A stretch of DNA of 64,000 nt from Mesorhizobium terrae (GCF_008727715.1 NZ_CP044218.1:1674001-1738000); one strand, 5' to 3'; shown: positions 45,792 through 55,054, counted from the stretch's first letter. Numbers and translations are program-made. The notes: generated by a model not told the origin, from the letters alone.

Positions 45792-46124
45792 ATGGGACAG
45801 GCGCCCAAAAGGCTACTGAAACGCTCGGATTTCCTCACCGTCCGGCGCGGCGAAAAGCGGCGTGGGCGGTTTTTCCTCGTCGAAGTGCTTAATCGCGGCG
45901 ACGGCGAGGCACCGCGCGTCGGCTACACGGTCACCAAGAAAGTCGGCAATGCCGTCGTGCGCAACCGGGTTCGCCGACGGCTGAGAGAAGCGGTGCGCAC
46001 TTATGCCGCCGCTGACATGGAACGCGGCCATGACTATGTCATCGTGGGGCGCGAGGATGTTCTCGCCGCGCCGTTCGACCAATTGAAGGTCGAGCTTTCC
46101 CACCGCATCCACGGAAAACGCTAG
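45792..46124 (+). CDS. rnpA: ribonuclease P protein component
   Basis: 110 residues. The basic RNase P protein that, with the M1-type RNA, matures tRNA 5' ends. [20 protein letters not shown] at the N terminus and the RNR signature [20 protein letters not shown] at about 54-73 are intact. ATG 45792 gives the usual N terminus; the in-frame extension to 45678 is antisense or shadow of rpmH. Follows rpmH as in most bacteria; yidC starts 21 bp later, with no yidD between. Confidence 0.96.
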   Translation: MGQAPKRLLKRSDFLTVRRGEKRRGRFFLVEVLNRGDGEAPRVGYTVTKKVGNAVVRNRVRRRLREAVRTYAAADMERGHDYVIVGREDVLAAPFDQLKVELSHRIHGKR

Positions 46125-46145
46125 CGCGATAGGCCAAGGCTCTCG

Positions 46146-47954
46146 ATGGAAAACAACCGCAACTTCTTCATCACCATCGCGGCTTCGGTGTTGATACTGA
46201 CGCTGTGGCAGGTGTTCTACATGAACCCCCGCGTCGAACAGCAGCGCGAGACCGCCCGCATCGAAGCGCAGCGCCAAAGCGAGAACAAGCCCGCCGCCGG
46301 CACCGCCACGCCGAGCACCCAGGCGCAACAGCCAGGTGCCGTGCCTAACGCGTCTGGCGCCGATGCGACGACGCCCGCCGGGCGCGACCAGGCGCTCGCC
46401 GCCAGCCAACGCGTGAAGATCGACACGCCGAGCCTCGAGGGCTCGATCAACCTGACCGGCGGACGGCTGGACGACCTCAAGCTCAAGCACTATCGCCTGA
46501 CCGTCGACAAGAATTCCCCCGAGATCGAACTGCTCAACCCGTCGGCGCTGCCCACTGGCTATTTCGCCGAGGTGGGTTTCGTCGGCAACGCTCAGACCGG
46601 TACCGTTCCGAGCTACGACACGCAGTGGAAGGTCGATGGCAATGCGACCCTGACGCCGACCACCCCCGTCACGCTCACCTATACCAACGACAAGGGGCTG
46701 ACCTTCAAGCGCACCGTCTCGGTCGACGGCAATTACATGTTCACGCTGTCCGACAGCGTGCAGAACACCGGCTCGGCTCCGATCACCCTGTCGAATTACG
46801 GCCGCGTCACCCGCTACGACAAGCCGACCACCGCCTCGGTCTACGTGTTGCATGAGGGGCTGATCGGCGTGACCGGCACGGAGGGCCTGCAGGAGCACAA
46901 ATACGCGTCCATCGAGAAGGACAAGCAGTATACGCCCAGCAAGTCGACCGATGGCTGGCTCGGCATCACCGACAAATATTGGGCGGTAACGCTGGTGCCC
47001 AGCGAGAAGCAGCCGTTCCAGCCGCGCTTCGCCTTCCTGGAAGATGGCGGCCGGCATCGCTATCAAACCGACTATCTGTCCGATCCGATAACCGTTGCTC
47101 CCGGCCAGTCGACCACCGTGGAATCGCTGATTTTCGCCGGTGCCAAGGAAGTGGGCACGATCAACGCCTACGAGAAGGACCGCGACATCCGTCGCTTCGA
47201 TTTGCTGATCGACTGGGGCTGGTTCCACTTCATCACCAAGCCGATGTTCTGGCTGATCGACACGCTCTACAAGTTCTTCGGCAATTTCGGCCTGGCGATC
47301 CTGGCCACCACCATCATCGTAAAGGCCTTCTTCTTCCCGCTCGCCAACAAGTCCTACAAGTCGATGGCGAAGATGAAGGTCGTGCAGCCCAAGATGCTGG
47401 AAATCCGCGAGAAATTCGCGGACGACAAGATGAAGCAGCAACAGGCGATGATGGAGCTGTACAAGACCGAGAAGATCAACCCGATCGCCGGCTGCTGGCC
47501 GGTGCTGATCCAGATCCCGGTGTTCTTCGCGCTCTACAAGGTGCTCTACATCACCATCGAGATGCGGCATGCGCCGTTCTTCGGCTGGATCCAGGATCTG
47601 GCTGCGCCGGATCCGACTTCGCTTCTCAACCTGTTCGGCCTGATGCCTTTCGCGACGCCCGCCATGCTGCATATCGGCGTGTGGCCGCTGCTGATGGGCG
47701 TGACCATGTTCCTGCAGATGCGGATGAACCCGGCGCCGCCGGATCCGACCCAGGCAGCCATCTTCAACTGGATGCCGGTGATCTTCACCTTCATGATGGC
47801 GGGCTTCCCGGCCGGTCTCGTGATCTACTGGGCCTGGAACAATTCGCTGTCGATCCTGCAGCAGGGCGTGATCATGAAGCGGCAGGGCGCCAAGATCGAA
47901 CTTTGGGACAATCTGGTGAATCTGTTCCGCAAGAAACCGACACCCGCCGAATAA
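46146..47954 (+). CDS. yidC: membrane protein insertase YidC/OxaA
   Basis: 602 residues, the long Gram-negative form. N-terminal anchor FFITIAASVLILTLWQVFYM, then an Ala/Pro/Gln-rich linker, the periplasmic beta-sandwich domain (about 95-335), and the conserved 60KD_IMP core from about 360: FFGNFGLAILATTIIVKAFF with the functional Arg replaced by Lys, CWPVLIQIPVFFALYKVLY, and the C-terminal helices ending in a short basic tail. Inserts inner-membrane proteins with or without Sec. Third gene of the rpmH operon; a strong terminator follows. Confidence 0.97.
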   Translation: MENNRNFFITIAASVLILTLWQVFYMNPRVEQQRETARIEAQRQSENKPAAGTATPSTQAQQPGAVPNASGADATTPAGRDQALAASQRVKIDTPSLEGSINLTGGRLDDLKLKHYRLTVDKNSPEIELLNPSALPTGYFAEVGFVGNAQTGTVPSYDTQWKVDGNATLTPTTPVTLTYTNDKGLTFKRTVSVDGNYMFTLSDSVQNTGSAPITLSNYGRVTRYDKPTTASVYVLHEGLIGVTGTEGLQEHKYASIEKDKQYTPSKSTDGWLGITDKYWAVTLVPSEKQPFQPRFAFLEDGGRHRYQTDYLSDPITVAPGQSTTVESLIFAGAKEVGTINAYEKDRDIRRFDLLIDWGWFHFITKPMFWLIDTLYKFFGNFGLAILATTIIVKAFFFPLANKSYKSMAKMKVVQPKMLEIREKFADDKMKQQQAMMELYKTEKINPIAGCWPVLIQIPVFFALYKVLYITIEMRHAPFFGWIQDLAAPDPTSLLNLFGLMPFATPAMLHIGVWPLLMGVTMFLQMRMNPAPPDPTQAAIFNWMPVIFTFMMAGFPAGLVIYWAWNNSLSILQQGVIMKRQGAKIELWDNLVNLFRKKPTPAE

Positions 47955-47976
47955 CGGCGTCTCAACCATCCTTTGG

Positions 47977-48005
47977 AAAAGGCCCCGGTTCGTCCGGGGC
48001 CTTTT
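47977..48005 (+). terminator. intrinsic terminator after yidC
   Basis: AAAAGGCCCCGG / CCGGGGCCTTTT, a perfect 12-bp stem with a 5-nt loop (TTCGT), 22 bp after the yidC stop. It should work in both directions. Confidence 0.92.
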
Positions 48006-48067
48006 GCCATTCGGCGAAAGATTGGGCTATCCTTGCATTCCCCGCCGCAATCCCGACGGAGTCAACG

Positions 48068-48706
48068 ATGACCGGGCCCAACCCAAATACCAAGCATCCG
48101 ACGCTGCATCACAACCGGGTCGGCTTCCTGAAGCCGATCGTCAACGCGCCGAATATCGAGATTGGCGACTACACCTATTATGACGATCCCGGCGGGCCGG
48201 AAAAATTCGTCGAGACCTGCGTGCTGCATCACTACCCGTTCATTGGCGACAAGCTGATCATCGGCCGCTTCTGCGCCATCACCGAGGGCGCGCGGTTCAT
48301 CATGAACGGCGCCAATCACGTCATGTCCGGCTTCTCGACTTATCCGTTCAACATCTTCGGCAATGGCTGGGAGAAGGGTTTCGACGTCTCCACCTGGAAG
48401 GCGGAACTGCGCGGCGACACTGTGATCGGCAACGATGTGTGGATCGGCATGAACACCGCCATCATGCCCGGCGTGAAGATCGGCGACGGCGCCATCATTG
48501 CGGCCAAGTCGGTGGTGACGCGGGACGTACCCGCCTATGCGATCGTTGCCGGCAACAGCGCCAAGGTGGTGAAGATGCGCTTCGACGACGACACCATCGC
48601 GCGGCTGCTCAAGATCTCCTGGTGGAACTGGCCAGCCGACAAGATCGGCCGCAATCTCGATGCCATCCGCGGTGCCGACATCAACCGGCTCGAGGCCGCA
48701 GCGTGA
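48068..48706 (+). CDS. CatB/Vat-like hexapeptide-repeat O-acetyltransferase
   Basis: 212 residues of the xenobiotic acyltransferase (XAT) family, left-handed beta-helix trimer. Motifs: [39 protein letters not shown] followed by [14 protein letters not shown] (the His is the candidate catalytic base, as in Vat and CatB), then the hexapeptide repeats [20 protein letters not shown] and [20 protein letters not shown]. Homologues acetylate chloramphenicol or streptogramin A, but many chromosomal members have unknown substrates. It follows the yidC terminator; its stop overlaps the GTG start of engB. Confidence 0.9.
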   Translation: MTGPNPNTKHPTLHHNRVGFLKPIVNAPNIEIGDYTYYDDPGGPEKFVETCVLHHYPFIGDKLIIGRFCAITEGARFIMNGANHVMSGFSTYPFNIFGNGWEKGFDVSTWKAELRGDTVIGNDVWIGMNTAIMPGVKIGDGAIIAAKSVVTRDVPAYAIVAGNSAKVVKMRFDDDTIARLLKISWWNWPADKIGRNLDAIRGADINRLEAAA

Positions 48707-49362
48707 CGGAAGCAGCGATCACCGTGGTCGGCGACGACGCCTTTACCCGGCCGTGGATATTCATCCGCGGTGTGCCGGCCATGAAGTTCCTGCCGCCCGA
48801 AGGGCCGCCGGAGATCGCCTTCGCCGGCCGCTCCAATGTCGGCAAATCGTCGCTGATCAATGCGCTGGTCGGACAGAAAGGCCTGGCGCGGACATCCAAC
48901 ACGCCGGGCCGCACGCAGGAGCTCAACTATTTCGTGCCCGACGGGTTTTCGGGAGAGGGCACGGACCTGCCGCCGCTGGCGCTGGTCGACATGCCCGGCT
49001 ACGGCTATGCGCAGGCGCCGAAGGAACAGGTCGACCAGTGGACGAAGCTGGTGTTCGATTATCTCAAGGGCCGGGTGACGCTGAAGCGCGTCTACGTGCT
49101 GATCGATGCACGGCACGGCGTCAAGAAGAACGACGAAGAGGTTCTGACCCTGCTCGACAAGGCGGCGGTCTCCTACCAGATCGTGCTGACCAAGACGGAC
49201 AAGATCAAGGTGGCCGGCGTGCCGCGCCTGATCGAGGAGACCTTGCTGAAGATCAAGAAACGGCCGGCGGCGTTTCCGGGCGTGCTGGCCACTTCGTCGG
49301 AAAAAGCGGCCGGACTGGACGACCTGCGCGAAGCGATCATCCGCGTCGCCAATGGCGGCTGA
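48703..49362 (+). CDS. engB: ribosome biogenesis GTP-binding protein EngB (YihA/YsxC)
   Basis: 219 residues of a TRAFAC GTPase. G1 [17 protein letters not shown]2 region [14 protein letters not shown]3 [15 protein letters not shown]4 LTKTDKIK, and G5-like ATSSEKAAG. Needed for large-subunit assembly. The start is GTG 48703, overlapping the acetyltransferase stop (GTGA), so the two are coupled. In rhizobia engB commonly precedes argB, but here argB is 8.6 kb away. Confidence 0.95.
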   Translation: MTEAAITVVGDDAFTRPWIFIRGVPAMKFLPPEGPPEIAFAGRSNVGKSSLINALVGQKGLARTSNTPGRTQELNYFVPDGFSGEGTDLPPLALVDMPGYGYAQAPKEQVDQWTKLVFDYLKGRVTLKRVYVLIDARHGVKKNDEEVLTLLDKAAVSYQIVLTKTDKIKVAGVPRLIEETLLKIKKRPAAFPGVLATSSEKAAGLDDLREAIIRVANGG

Positions 49363-49366
49363 CGGA

Positions 49367-50086
49367 TCAGCCGCCTGCCTTGGCTTGCTCCTGCATCGCG
49401 AACAGTTCAGTGCCATAGGCCTTCAGGAACACGTTGACGCCCGACTTCACCACCTGCTCGATCTCGGCTTGCGCGGGTGACTGGCGGCGATAGCCGAAAA
49501 GGCGCTGCCTCAGCAGACCGGCAAGGCAAAGCTCAGAAAGCTGGTAGGACGCCAGATCGGGATCGGGGATGTCGAGCAGGCCTCTGGCGACGGCACCTTC
49601 AAGAAAGGCCTTGACCTTGGCGTGGCCGTGCAGGGGACCGTTCTCGTAAAAGCGGGCGCCAAGCTCAGGGATGCGTTCGGCGGCGCCGATGACCGTGCGC
49701 TGCGCCATCACCACCTTATCGGAAGTGATCTTGAACGAGATCGCCATGCCGAAGCGTTCGAGCGTCGTCCTGAGGTCGTCGTGATGATCGAGTGTTTCGT
49801 AGAGGTTCTGGAAGATCTTGCAGCGCTCTTCCTCGACCAGCGCTTCGAACAACTCTTCCTTGTTGGCGAAATAGACGTAGATCGTGCCCTTGGACACGCC
49901 TGCCTCGCGGGTGATGTCATTCATCGAGGCGGCGTCGAAACCCTTGTCCATGAAGACGTGCCGGGCACCCTCCATGATCTGTTCGCGCTTGGCCGGGTCC
50001 TGCCCGGCGGCCGGCCGGCCGCGGAACAGGTTTTCCTGCGCCTCGCTCGTTGTTTCCTCGGCGTCGATCAGTGCCTCGGTCATCAT
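49367..50086 (-). CDS. TetR-family transcriptional regulator
   Basis: About 239 residues. A disordered N-terminal 35 residues, then the TetR helix-turn-helix REQIMEGARHVFMDKGFDAA and ITREAGVSKGTIYVYFANKE, then a C-terminal ligand domain of the AcrR/TetR_C_7-like type. ATG 50086 or 50083 are both possible (AGGGA just upstream). Divergent from the HlyD/MFS efflux pair with two palindromic operators in the gap, so it is the likely repressor of that pump. Convergent with engB (4-bp gap). Confidence 0.9.
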   Translation of the reverse strand: MMTEALIDAEETTSEAQENLFRGRPAAGQDPAKREQIMEGARHVFMDKGFDAASMNDITREAGVSKGTIYVYFANKEELFEALVEEERCKIFQNLYETLDHHDDLRTTLERFGMAISFKITSDKVVMAQRTVIGAAERIPELGARFYENGPLHGHAKVKAFLEGAVARGLLDIPDPDLASYQLSELCLAGLLRQRLFGYRRQSPAQAEIEQVVKSGVNVFLKAYGTELFAMQEQAKAGG

Positions 50087-50105
50087 TCCCTGTCTCGTCA
50101 ATATT

Positions 50106-50123
50106 TCGAACCGGTCGGTTCGA
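50106..50123. promoter_or_regulatory. TetR operator 1
   Basis: TCGAACCG-GT-CGGTTCGA, a perfect 18-bp palindrome 20 bp upstream of the tetR start. Confidence 0.75.
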
Positions 50124-50163
50124 TTGCCTCTTGATATGCCTCCAAAGCTGGGCTATGTCAACA

Positions 50164-50181
50164 TCGAACCGAACGGTTCAG
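50164..50181. promoter_or_regulatory. TetR operator 2
   Basis: TCGAACCG-AA-CGGTTCAG: GAACCG-AA-CGGTTC is perfectly palindromic, and the half-site equals operator 1. It lies 22 bp before the HlyD-family start. The two centres are 58 bp apart. Confidence 0.75.
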
Positions 50182-50202
50182 TTCAATACAAGGTTCAGTA
50201 CG

Positions 50203-51381
50203 ATGACGTCGCCAACCGAATCGAACACTGCGGAAGTGCATCCGTTTCCCAATGCCAAGGCGGTTCCGCCGACAAAGGAAGCGCCGAGCGCACCGGTGGA
50301 AACACCCGTCGAAGCACCCGCGAGGAAGAAGCGTTCGGCACGGTCGCTGCTTTTGCCTATCATCGGAATGGCGCTGCTCGCCGGCGGCGCCTGGTACGGC
50401 TATGACTACTGGACCGAAGGCCGTTTCATGATCTCGACCGACGACGCCTATGTGCAGGCCGACATGGCGTTCATCTCGCCGAAGGTCTCCGGCTACATCG
50501 ACGCGGTCAAGGTCGTTGAAAACCAGCATGTGAAGGCGGGCGATCCGCTGTTCGTCGTCGACGGCGGCGACTATCGCATCGCGGTCGACCAGGCCGCGGC
50601 ACAGATCGCCACGCTGGACAAGACGCTGGCGCGCATCGACACCCAGATCATCGCGTCGCGCGCCGCCCTGCAGCAGGCCGAAGCGCAAAAAGCCTCGGCG
50701 CAGGCCACGGCAACAAATGCGCAGCGCACCCAGGATCGCACGGCGCAGCTTCTGAAGACGCATGTCGCCACCCAGGCACAGCTCGATGACGCGCAGACCG
50801 CGGTCGACCAGGCAAACGCGGCGCTTGCCGCTGCGGTGGCGCAGATCACCGCAGCACAGGCCAATATCGGCGTACTGGAAGCCCAGCGCGCGGAATCCGC
50901 CAGTACGCAGGCATCGCTACACCTGACCAAGGACAAGGCCGAACGCGACCTCGGCTTCACCGTGATGCGCGCGCCTTATGACGGCGTCGTCGGCAACCGT
51001 TCGGTGGAACAGGGCGATCTCGTCAGCCCCGGCCAGAAGCTTGCCGTCATCGTTCCGATGAACAAGCTCTATGTCGTCGCCAACTTCAAGGAAACCCAGC
51101 TGGCGCGGCTGGTTCCGGGGGAGAAGGTGCGTATTGCGGTCGACGCGATACACAACGAGACCCTCGAAGGTACCGTTTCCTCGCTGGCGCCCGCCTCCGG
51201 CGCGGTCTACTCGCTGCTGCCCCCGGAAAACGCCACCGGCAACTTCACCAAGGTGGTACAGCGCGTCCCGGTGCGTATCGACGTCTCCTCCGAGGCGCTG
51301 GCTACAGGCAAGCTGCGTGCGGGCCTGAGCGTCATCGTCGACGTCGACAGCCGCACCGCGCCTAACGCGGCGGCCAACTAG
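50203..51381 (+). CDS. HlyD/EmrA-family efflux membrane-fusion protein
   Basis: 392 residues. Cytoplasmic N terminus, one membrane anchor (LLLPIIGMALLAGGAWYGYD, about 47-66), lipoyl half-motif STDDAYVQADMAFISPKVSG, an Ala/Gln/Thr-rich alpha-hairpin (about 120-230), then the second lipoyl half VMRAPYDGVVGNRSVEQGDL and a beta-barrel with NFKETQLARLVPGEKVRIAV. ATG 50203 with AAGG 9 bp upstream. Forms a tripartite-type pump with the MFS protein 14 bp downstream; no outer-membrane factor gene is nearby. Confidence 0.93.
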   Translation: MTSPTESNTAEVHPFPNAKAVPPTKEAPSAPVETPVEAPARKKRSARSLLLPIIGMALLAGGAWYGYDYWTEGRFMISTDDAYVQADMAFISPKVSGYIDAVKVVENQHVKAGDPLFVVDGGDYRIAVDQAAAQIATLDKTLARIDTQIIASRAALQQAEAQKASAQATATNAQRTQDRTAQLLKTHVATQAQLDDAQTAVDQANAALAAAVAQITAAQANIGVLEAQRAESASTQASLHLTKDKAERDLGFTVMRAPYDGVVGNRSVEQGDLVSPGQKLAVIVPMNKLYVVANFKETQLARLVPGEKVRIAVDAIHNETLEGTVSSLAPASGAVYSLLPPENATGNFTKVVQRVPVRIDVSSEALATGKLRAGLSVIVDVDSRTAPNAAAN

Positions 51382-51395
51382 GCGGGAGCGCCGAA

Positions 51396-52976
51396 ATGTC
51401 GAGCATCGACGCAGTCGCCGGGGCAAAGCCCGTCGATCACATCGATCCACGGCGCATGATCGCCTTCCTGGCGATGGTGTTCGGCATGTTCATGGCGATC
51501 CTGGACATCCAGATCGTCTCGGCATCGCTGGCGGAAATCCAGGCCGGCCTGTCCGCGAGTTCCGACGAGATCCCCTGGGTACAGACCTCTTACCTGATCG
51601 CCGAGGTCATCATGATCCCGCTGTCGGGTTTCCTGAGCCGCATGCTGTCGACGCGCGTGCTGTTCACGGTTTCAGCCGCTGGTTTCACCGCCGCCAGCGC
51701 GCTCGCAGCCACCGCCACCAATATCGACCAGATGATCGTCTATCGGGCGATCCAGGGCTTCATTGGCGGCGGGATGATCCCGTCGGTTTTCGCGGCCGCC
51801 TTCACCATCTTCCCGCCGTCGCGCCGCGCCATCGTCTCGCCGATGATCGGCCTGGTCGCCACGCTGGCGCCGACCATCGGCCCGACCGTTGGCGGCTATA
51901 TCAGCCACGCCATGTCCTGGCATTGGCTGTTCCTGATCAATGTCGTTCCCGGCATCCTGGTTGCGACGGCCGCCTGGACGCTGATCGACTTCGACAAGCC
52001 CGACCATAGCCTGTTGAAGAAATTCGACTGGTGGGGACTGGCCGGCATGGCCGCCTTCCTCGGCTCGCTCGAATATGTGCTGGAGGAAGGACCGAACCAC
52101 GACTGGCTGCAGGAACAGTCGGTGTTCATCTTCGCCATCATCATGACGGTCGGCGCGATCGTGTTTTTCTGGCGAGTGTTCACGGTGGAGGAGCCGATCG
52201 TCGATCTGCGCGCCTTCACCAACATCAATTTCGCCTTCGGCTCTATCTTCTCCTTCGTCATGGGCATCGGCCTCTACGGGCTCACCTATCTCTATCCGAT
52301 CTATCTCGGCCGTATCCGCGGCTACGATTCCATGATGATCGGCGAAGCGCTGTTCGTCTCCGGCCTGGCCATGTTCTTCACGGCACCGATCTCCGGCATC
52401 CTGTCGAACAAGATCGATCCACGCGTCATGATTGCGGTCGGCTTCGTCGGGTTCGCCGCCGGCACCTGGCAGATGACCCACCTCACCGCCGACTGGGATT
52501 TCTGGGAGTTGTTCGTGCCCCAGATCCTGCGCGGCGCATCGATGATGCTGTGCATGGTGGCGATCAACAACATCGCGCTTGGCACTTTGCCGCCGTCGCG
52601 GCTCAAGAACGCTTCCGGCCTGTTCAACCTGACCCGCAATCTCGGCGGCGCCGTCGGGCTCGCCATCATCAACACCACGCTGATCGACCGCAACGCCTTC
52701 CACTATGCGCGGCTGTCGGAACATGTGCAGTGGGGCAGCGAGGCCGCGCAGGAAAAGCTGCGCAACATGACGCTGAACTTCCAGACGCGGAATGGGCTCG
52801 ACGCGCACAGCGCCGCGCTCTCCAAACTTTCTGGCATGGTGCATCAGCAAGCGGCGCTGCTGTCCTTCATGGACGTGTTCTACATGCTGACCGTGCTGTT
52901 CGTTTCGCTTGCGGTCTTCGTCATGTTCATCAAGCGCCCGCCAGCAGCAGCGGGTGGCGGCGGCAGCGGCCACTGA
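51396..52976 (+). CDS. EmrB-like MFS drug efflux transporter (DHA2, 14 TM)
   Basis: 526 residues, DHA2-family major facilitator. Motif D1 at MAILDIQIVSASLAEIQAGL, motif A-like region SGFLSRMLSTRVLF, motif C-like LAPTIGPTVGGYISHAMSWH followed by WLFLINVVPGIL. About 14 membrane helices. The C terminus ends PPAAAGGGGSGH. Proton-driven export of hydrophobic compounds with the HlyD-type partner. Repression by the divergent TetR is expected. Confidence 0.93.
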   Translation: MSSIDAVAGAKPVDHIDPRRMIAFLAMVFGMFMAILDIQIVSASLAEIQAGLSASSDEIPWVQTSYLIAEVIMIPLSGFLSRMLSTRVLFTVSAAGFTAASALAATATNIDQMIVYRAIQGFIGGGMIPSVFAAAFTIFPPSRRAIVSPMIGLVATLAPTIGPTVGGYISHAMSWHWLFLINVVPGILVATAAWTLIDFDKPDHSLLKKFDWWGLAGMAAFLGSLEYVLEEGPNHDWLQEQSVFIFAIIMTVGAIVFFWRVFTVEEPIVDLRAFTNINFAFGSIFSFVMGIGLYGLTYLYPIYLGRIRGYDSMMIGEALFVSGLAMFFTAPISGILSNKIDPRVMIAVGFVGFAAGTWQMTHLTADWDFWELFVPQILRGASMMLCMVAINNIALGTLPPSRLKNASGLFNLTRNLGGAVGLAIINTTLIDRNAFHYARLSEHVQWGSEAAQEKLRNMTLNFQTRNGLDAHSAALSKLSGMVHQQAALLSFMDVFYMLTVLFVSLAVFVMFIKRPPAAAGGGGSGH

Positions 52977-52997
52977 CCATCCCGAAAAGTGGCCGCG

Positions 52998-53498
52998 TCA
53001 GGCTGTCGCCGGCTTGAAGGTCAAGGCAACCCCATTGATGCAATGGCGCTTGCCTGTGGGCGGCGGACCGTCGTCGAAGATATGGCCGAGATGGCCGCCG
53101 CAGCGGCGGCAATGGCATTCCACCCGCACCATGCCGAGTGTTTTGTCCTCGCGCGTGCCGATGGCATTGGGCATCGCTTCCCAGAAACTCGGCCAGCCAG
53201 TGCCGGAATCGAATTTGGTGTCGGACGCGTAAAGCGGTAGCGCGCAGCCCGCACAAGCGAACACCCCCTTGCGGTGTTCGTCCAGCAACGGGCTGGTGCC
53301 TGGATATTCGGTGCCCTCCTGGCGCAACACGGAGTATTGCTCCGGGTTCAGTACAGCTTTCCACTCGGCATCGGTCTTCTGGACCTCGAACGTCTCGGCC
53401 CTTGCCGGCTGGCTGACACCAAGACGCGCCAGCGCCCAGGCACCGGCGCCGAGTGCCGCCGCGCAGGCCGTGCCGAGAAGAAAATCACGCCGTTCCAT
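52998..53498 (-). CDS. msrB: peptide-methionine (R)-S-oxide reductase MsrB, Tat-exported
   Basis: 166 residues. A Tat signal (ERRDFLLGTACAAALGAGAW, cleavage after ARA) precedes a complete MsrB domain: WKAVLNPEQYSVLRQEGTEY, zinc site CAGC and CRRC, GTGWPSFWEA, and the catalytic Cys in GKRHCINGVALTF. Reduces methionine-R-sulfoxide, here probably in the periplasm. ATG 53498 gives the typical MERRDF Tat start with AAAGG 9 bp upstream; ATG 53507 also possible. Same strand as, and downstream of, the fasciclin gene (167-bp gap). Confidence 0.92.
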   Translation of the reverse strand: MERRDFLLGTACAAALGAGAWALARLGVSQPARAETFEVQKTDAEWKAVLNPEQYSVLRQEGTEYPGTSPLLDEHRKGVFACAGCALPLYASDTKFDSGTGWPSFWEAMPNAIGTREDKTLGMVRVECHCRRCGGHLGHIFDDGPPPTGKRHCINGVALTFKPATA

Positions 53499-53665
53499 GA
53501 ACGTCATCCTTTCCTGGATAGTGCCCCGTTCGGCACTCGAGATGAAATCACGTGCGCTTGATATGTCGTAGTGCCGATGCAAGGCGGCCGCGCGTCAGTC
53601 TGGGAGGACCAACGCACGGCCGCTGCATCCTTTCTCAGGTGTATTCGCCGGAAACCGGCGCGTAG

Positions 53666-54223
53666 TTACATCTTGGGAAGGAGAACCTTGTCGATCACGT
53701 GAATGACGCCATTCGACTGCTTCACGTCAGCAATCGTGACATGCGCGACATTGCCGCCCTCGTCGGTGACCGTGACCTTGCCGCCCTTGTCCTTCAACGT
53801 CAGCTCACATCCGCCCACGGTCTTGACCTTGTGCGCGCCACCGTCCGCCTTGACCATCTTGGCGACTTCGGCCGACATCGCCTTGGCTGCCACCACATGG
53901 CAGGTCAGGATCTTGGTGAGCTTGTCCTTGTTCTCGGGTTTCAGCAGCGTCTCGACCGTGCCCTTGGGCAATGCGGCGAAGGCTTCGTTGGTCGGCGCGA
54001 AGACCGTGAACGGTCCCTTGCCTTGCAGCGTATCGACCAGACCGGCGGCTTTCACGGCCGCAACCAGGGTCGTGTGGTCCTTCGAATTCACGGCATTCTC
54101 GATGATGTTCTTCTCCGCATACATCGGCGCGCCGCCGACCATGGGGTTCTTGGCGTAAGCGATACCGGTCATGGCGGATATGGCAACGGTGCTGGCGAAT
54201 AGAAGCTTGGTGATCTTGCGCAT
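53666..54223 (-). CDS. secreted fasciclin (FAS1)-domain protein
   Basis: 185 residues: Sec signal peptide (MRKITKLLFASTVAISAMTG, cleavage after AYA), then one FAS1 domain (about 45-183) with TLVAAVKAAGLVDTLQGKGP, FTVFAPTNEAFAALP, the H-box-like ILTCHVVAAKAM and the C-terminal SNGVIHVIDKVLLP. Periplasmic or surface protein, role in adhesion or stress unknown. It sits just downstream of an ECF sigma/RskA-like pair, as mpt70/mpt83 do with sigK-rskA in mycobacteria. Start has GAGGAG. A CGCCGG-AAA-CCGGCG hairpin follows its stop. Confidence 0.92.
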   Translation of the reverse strand: MRKITKLLFASTVAISAMTGIAYAKNPMVGGAPMYAEKNIIENAVNSKDHTTLVAAVKAAGLVDTLQGKGPFTVFAPTNEAFAALPKGTVETLLKPENKDKLTKILTCHVVAAKAMSAEVAKMVKADGGAHKVKTVGGCELTLKDKGGKVTVTDEGGNVAHVTIADVKQSNGVIHVIDKVLLPKM

Positions 54224-54269
54224 TGCTCTGTCTCCTCAATTTTCGTTCCCGTTTCTGGGACGTGAGGAG

Positions 54270-54297
54270 ATACGGGACATGCGCTTGCGAAGTTTCA
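54270..54297 (-). promoter_or_regulatory. candidate ECF-sigma promoter of the fasciclin gene
   Basis: Reading leftward: GAAAC (54297-54293), 17-bp spacer, CGTATC (54275-54270). The layout GAAAC-N17-CGTA resembles ECF-type promoters. It lies between the anti-sigma stop and the fasciclin start. Not found upstream of the sigma gene itself, so it is weakly supported. Confidence 0.3.
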
Positions 54298-54334
54298 GCC
54301 GACGATTTTTTTCGCGGCACCTTCCAAACTGCGG

Positions 54335-55054
54335 TCAGATGTTTCTCAGATCGCCAGCCGCGACGACCGGGCCTGTCGGCTGGCCGGTCGGCGAGCCGCC
54401 GGCCGGTTCGAGACTGATGGCCAGCACCGCGCCCAGCGCCAGTTTCCCACGCACGGCCGCTGGAGGAACCAGCCGCGCCGTGGCGCCGGCGGGAATGACA
54501 CCGACCGATATGGGGGCGTTCTTGCCCTCGATCAGCCAAAGTTCGAAATCCTTGCCTTCGGCTTTTTCGCCGGCAAGGCGAGACAGGCGCACCTCGTCGC
54601 GGGCGCTGTCGTAGACAGCGACATACCTGATATTGCTGCCATCCGCGGCGAGCGACGCGACAAGTCCGGCCTGCGGCGTCGTGACGGGTGCGCCGACATA
54701 TGGCGCGACAACGACCACCGCCAACGCCACCACGGCTGCGGCAGCCAGACCGCGCCAGAAGGCAAGGTTCGACCATAGGCCTGCCCTGTTCTGGGACTTT
54801 TGCGCTGTTCCGGTCTCGAACAGCCGGCGGTCGATCGCCACCTTCACCGAAGCCGGCACCTCGGCCTCCGCGTAGTCCGCGGCCAGCGGCGACAAGCGCG
54901 CCTCCCAGGCATCGATCAACCGCGCAAAGGCCGGGTCGCTGTCGGCGCGGCGCGCCGCCGCCTCACGTTCGTTCAACGAAAGCACGCCGAGCACATATTC
55001 GGCGGCGATGGCGTCATCGTCGCGCTCGGGTCCGGTATGGTCGCTTGCCGTCAT
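54335..55054 (-). CDS. RskA-like anti-sigma factor
   Basis: 239 residues. N-terminal cytoplasmic anti-sigma helix bundle (about 10-75) with DDDAIAAEYVLGVLSLNERE and no zinc HxxxCxxC motif. One membrane helix (about 102-125, GLAAAAVVALAVVVVAPYV), then a periplasmic RskA C-terminal domain with YVAVYDSARDEVRLSRLAG and KDFELWLIEGKNAPISVGVI. It holds its cognate ECF sigma factor inactive at the membrane. ATG 55054 overlaps the sigma stop (ATGA), so they are coupled. An ATG at 55066 would add four residues. Confidence 0.88.
   Translation of the reverse strand: MTASDHTGPERDDDAIAAEYVLGVLSLNEREAAARRADSDPAFARLIDAWEARLSPLAADYAEAEVPASVKVAIDRRLFETGTAQKSQNRAGLWSNLAFWRGLAAAAVVALAVVVVAPYVGAPVTTPQAGLVASLAADGSNIRYVAVYDSARDEVRLSRLAGEKAEGKDFELWLIEGKNAPISVGVIPAGATARLVPPAAVRGKLALGAVLAISLEPAGGSPTGQPTGPVVAAGDLRNI

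Noticed and set aside
45813..47969. 718-residue open frame antisense to rnpA and yidC
   Set aside because: Opposite strand of strongly conserved genes; composition rich in Arg, His, Asp and Gly, as expected from the complement of high-GC codons. Same reasoning applies to long antisense frames at 6475-7731, 13366-14787, 16141-17502, 19071-20438, 22783-24219 and 51672-52973.
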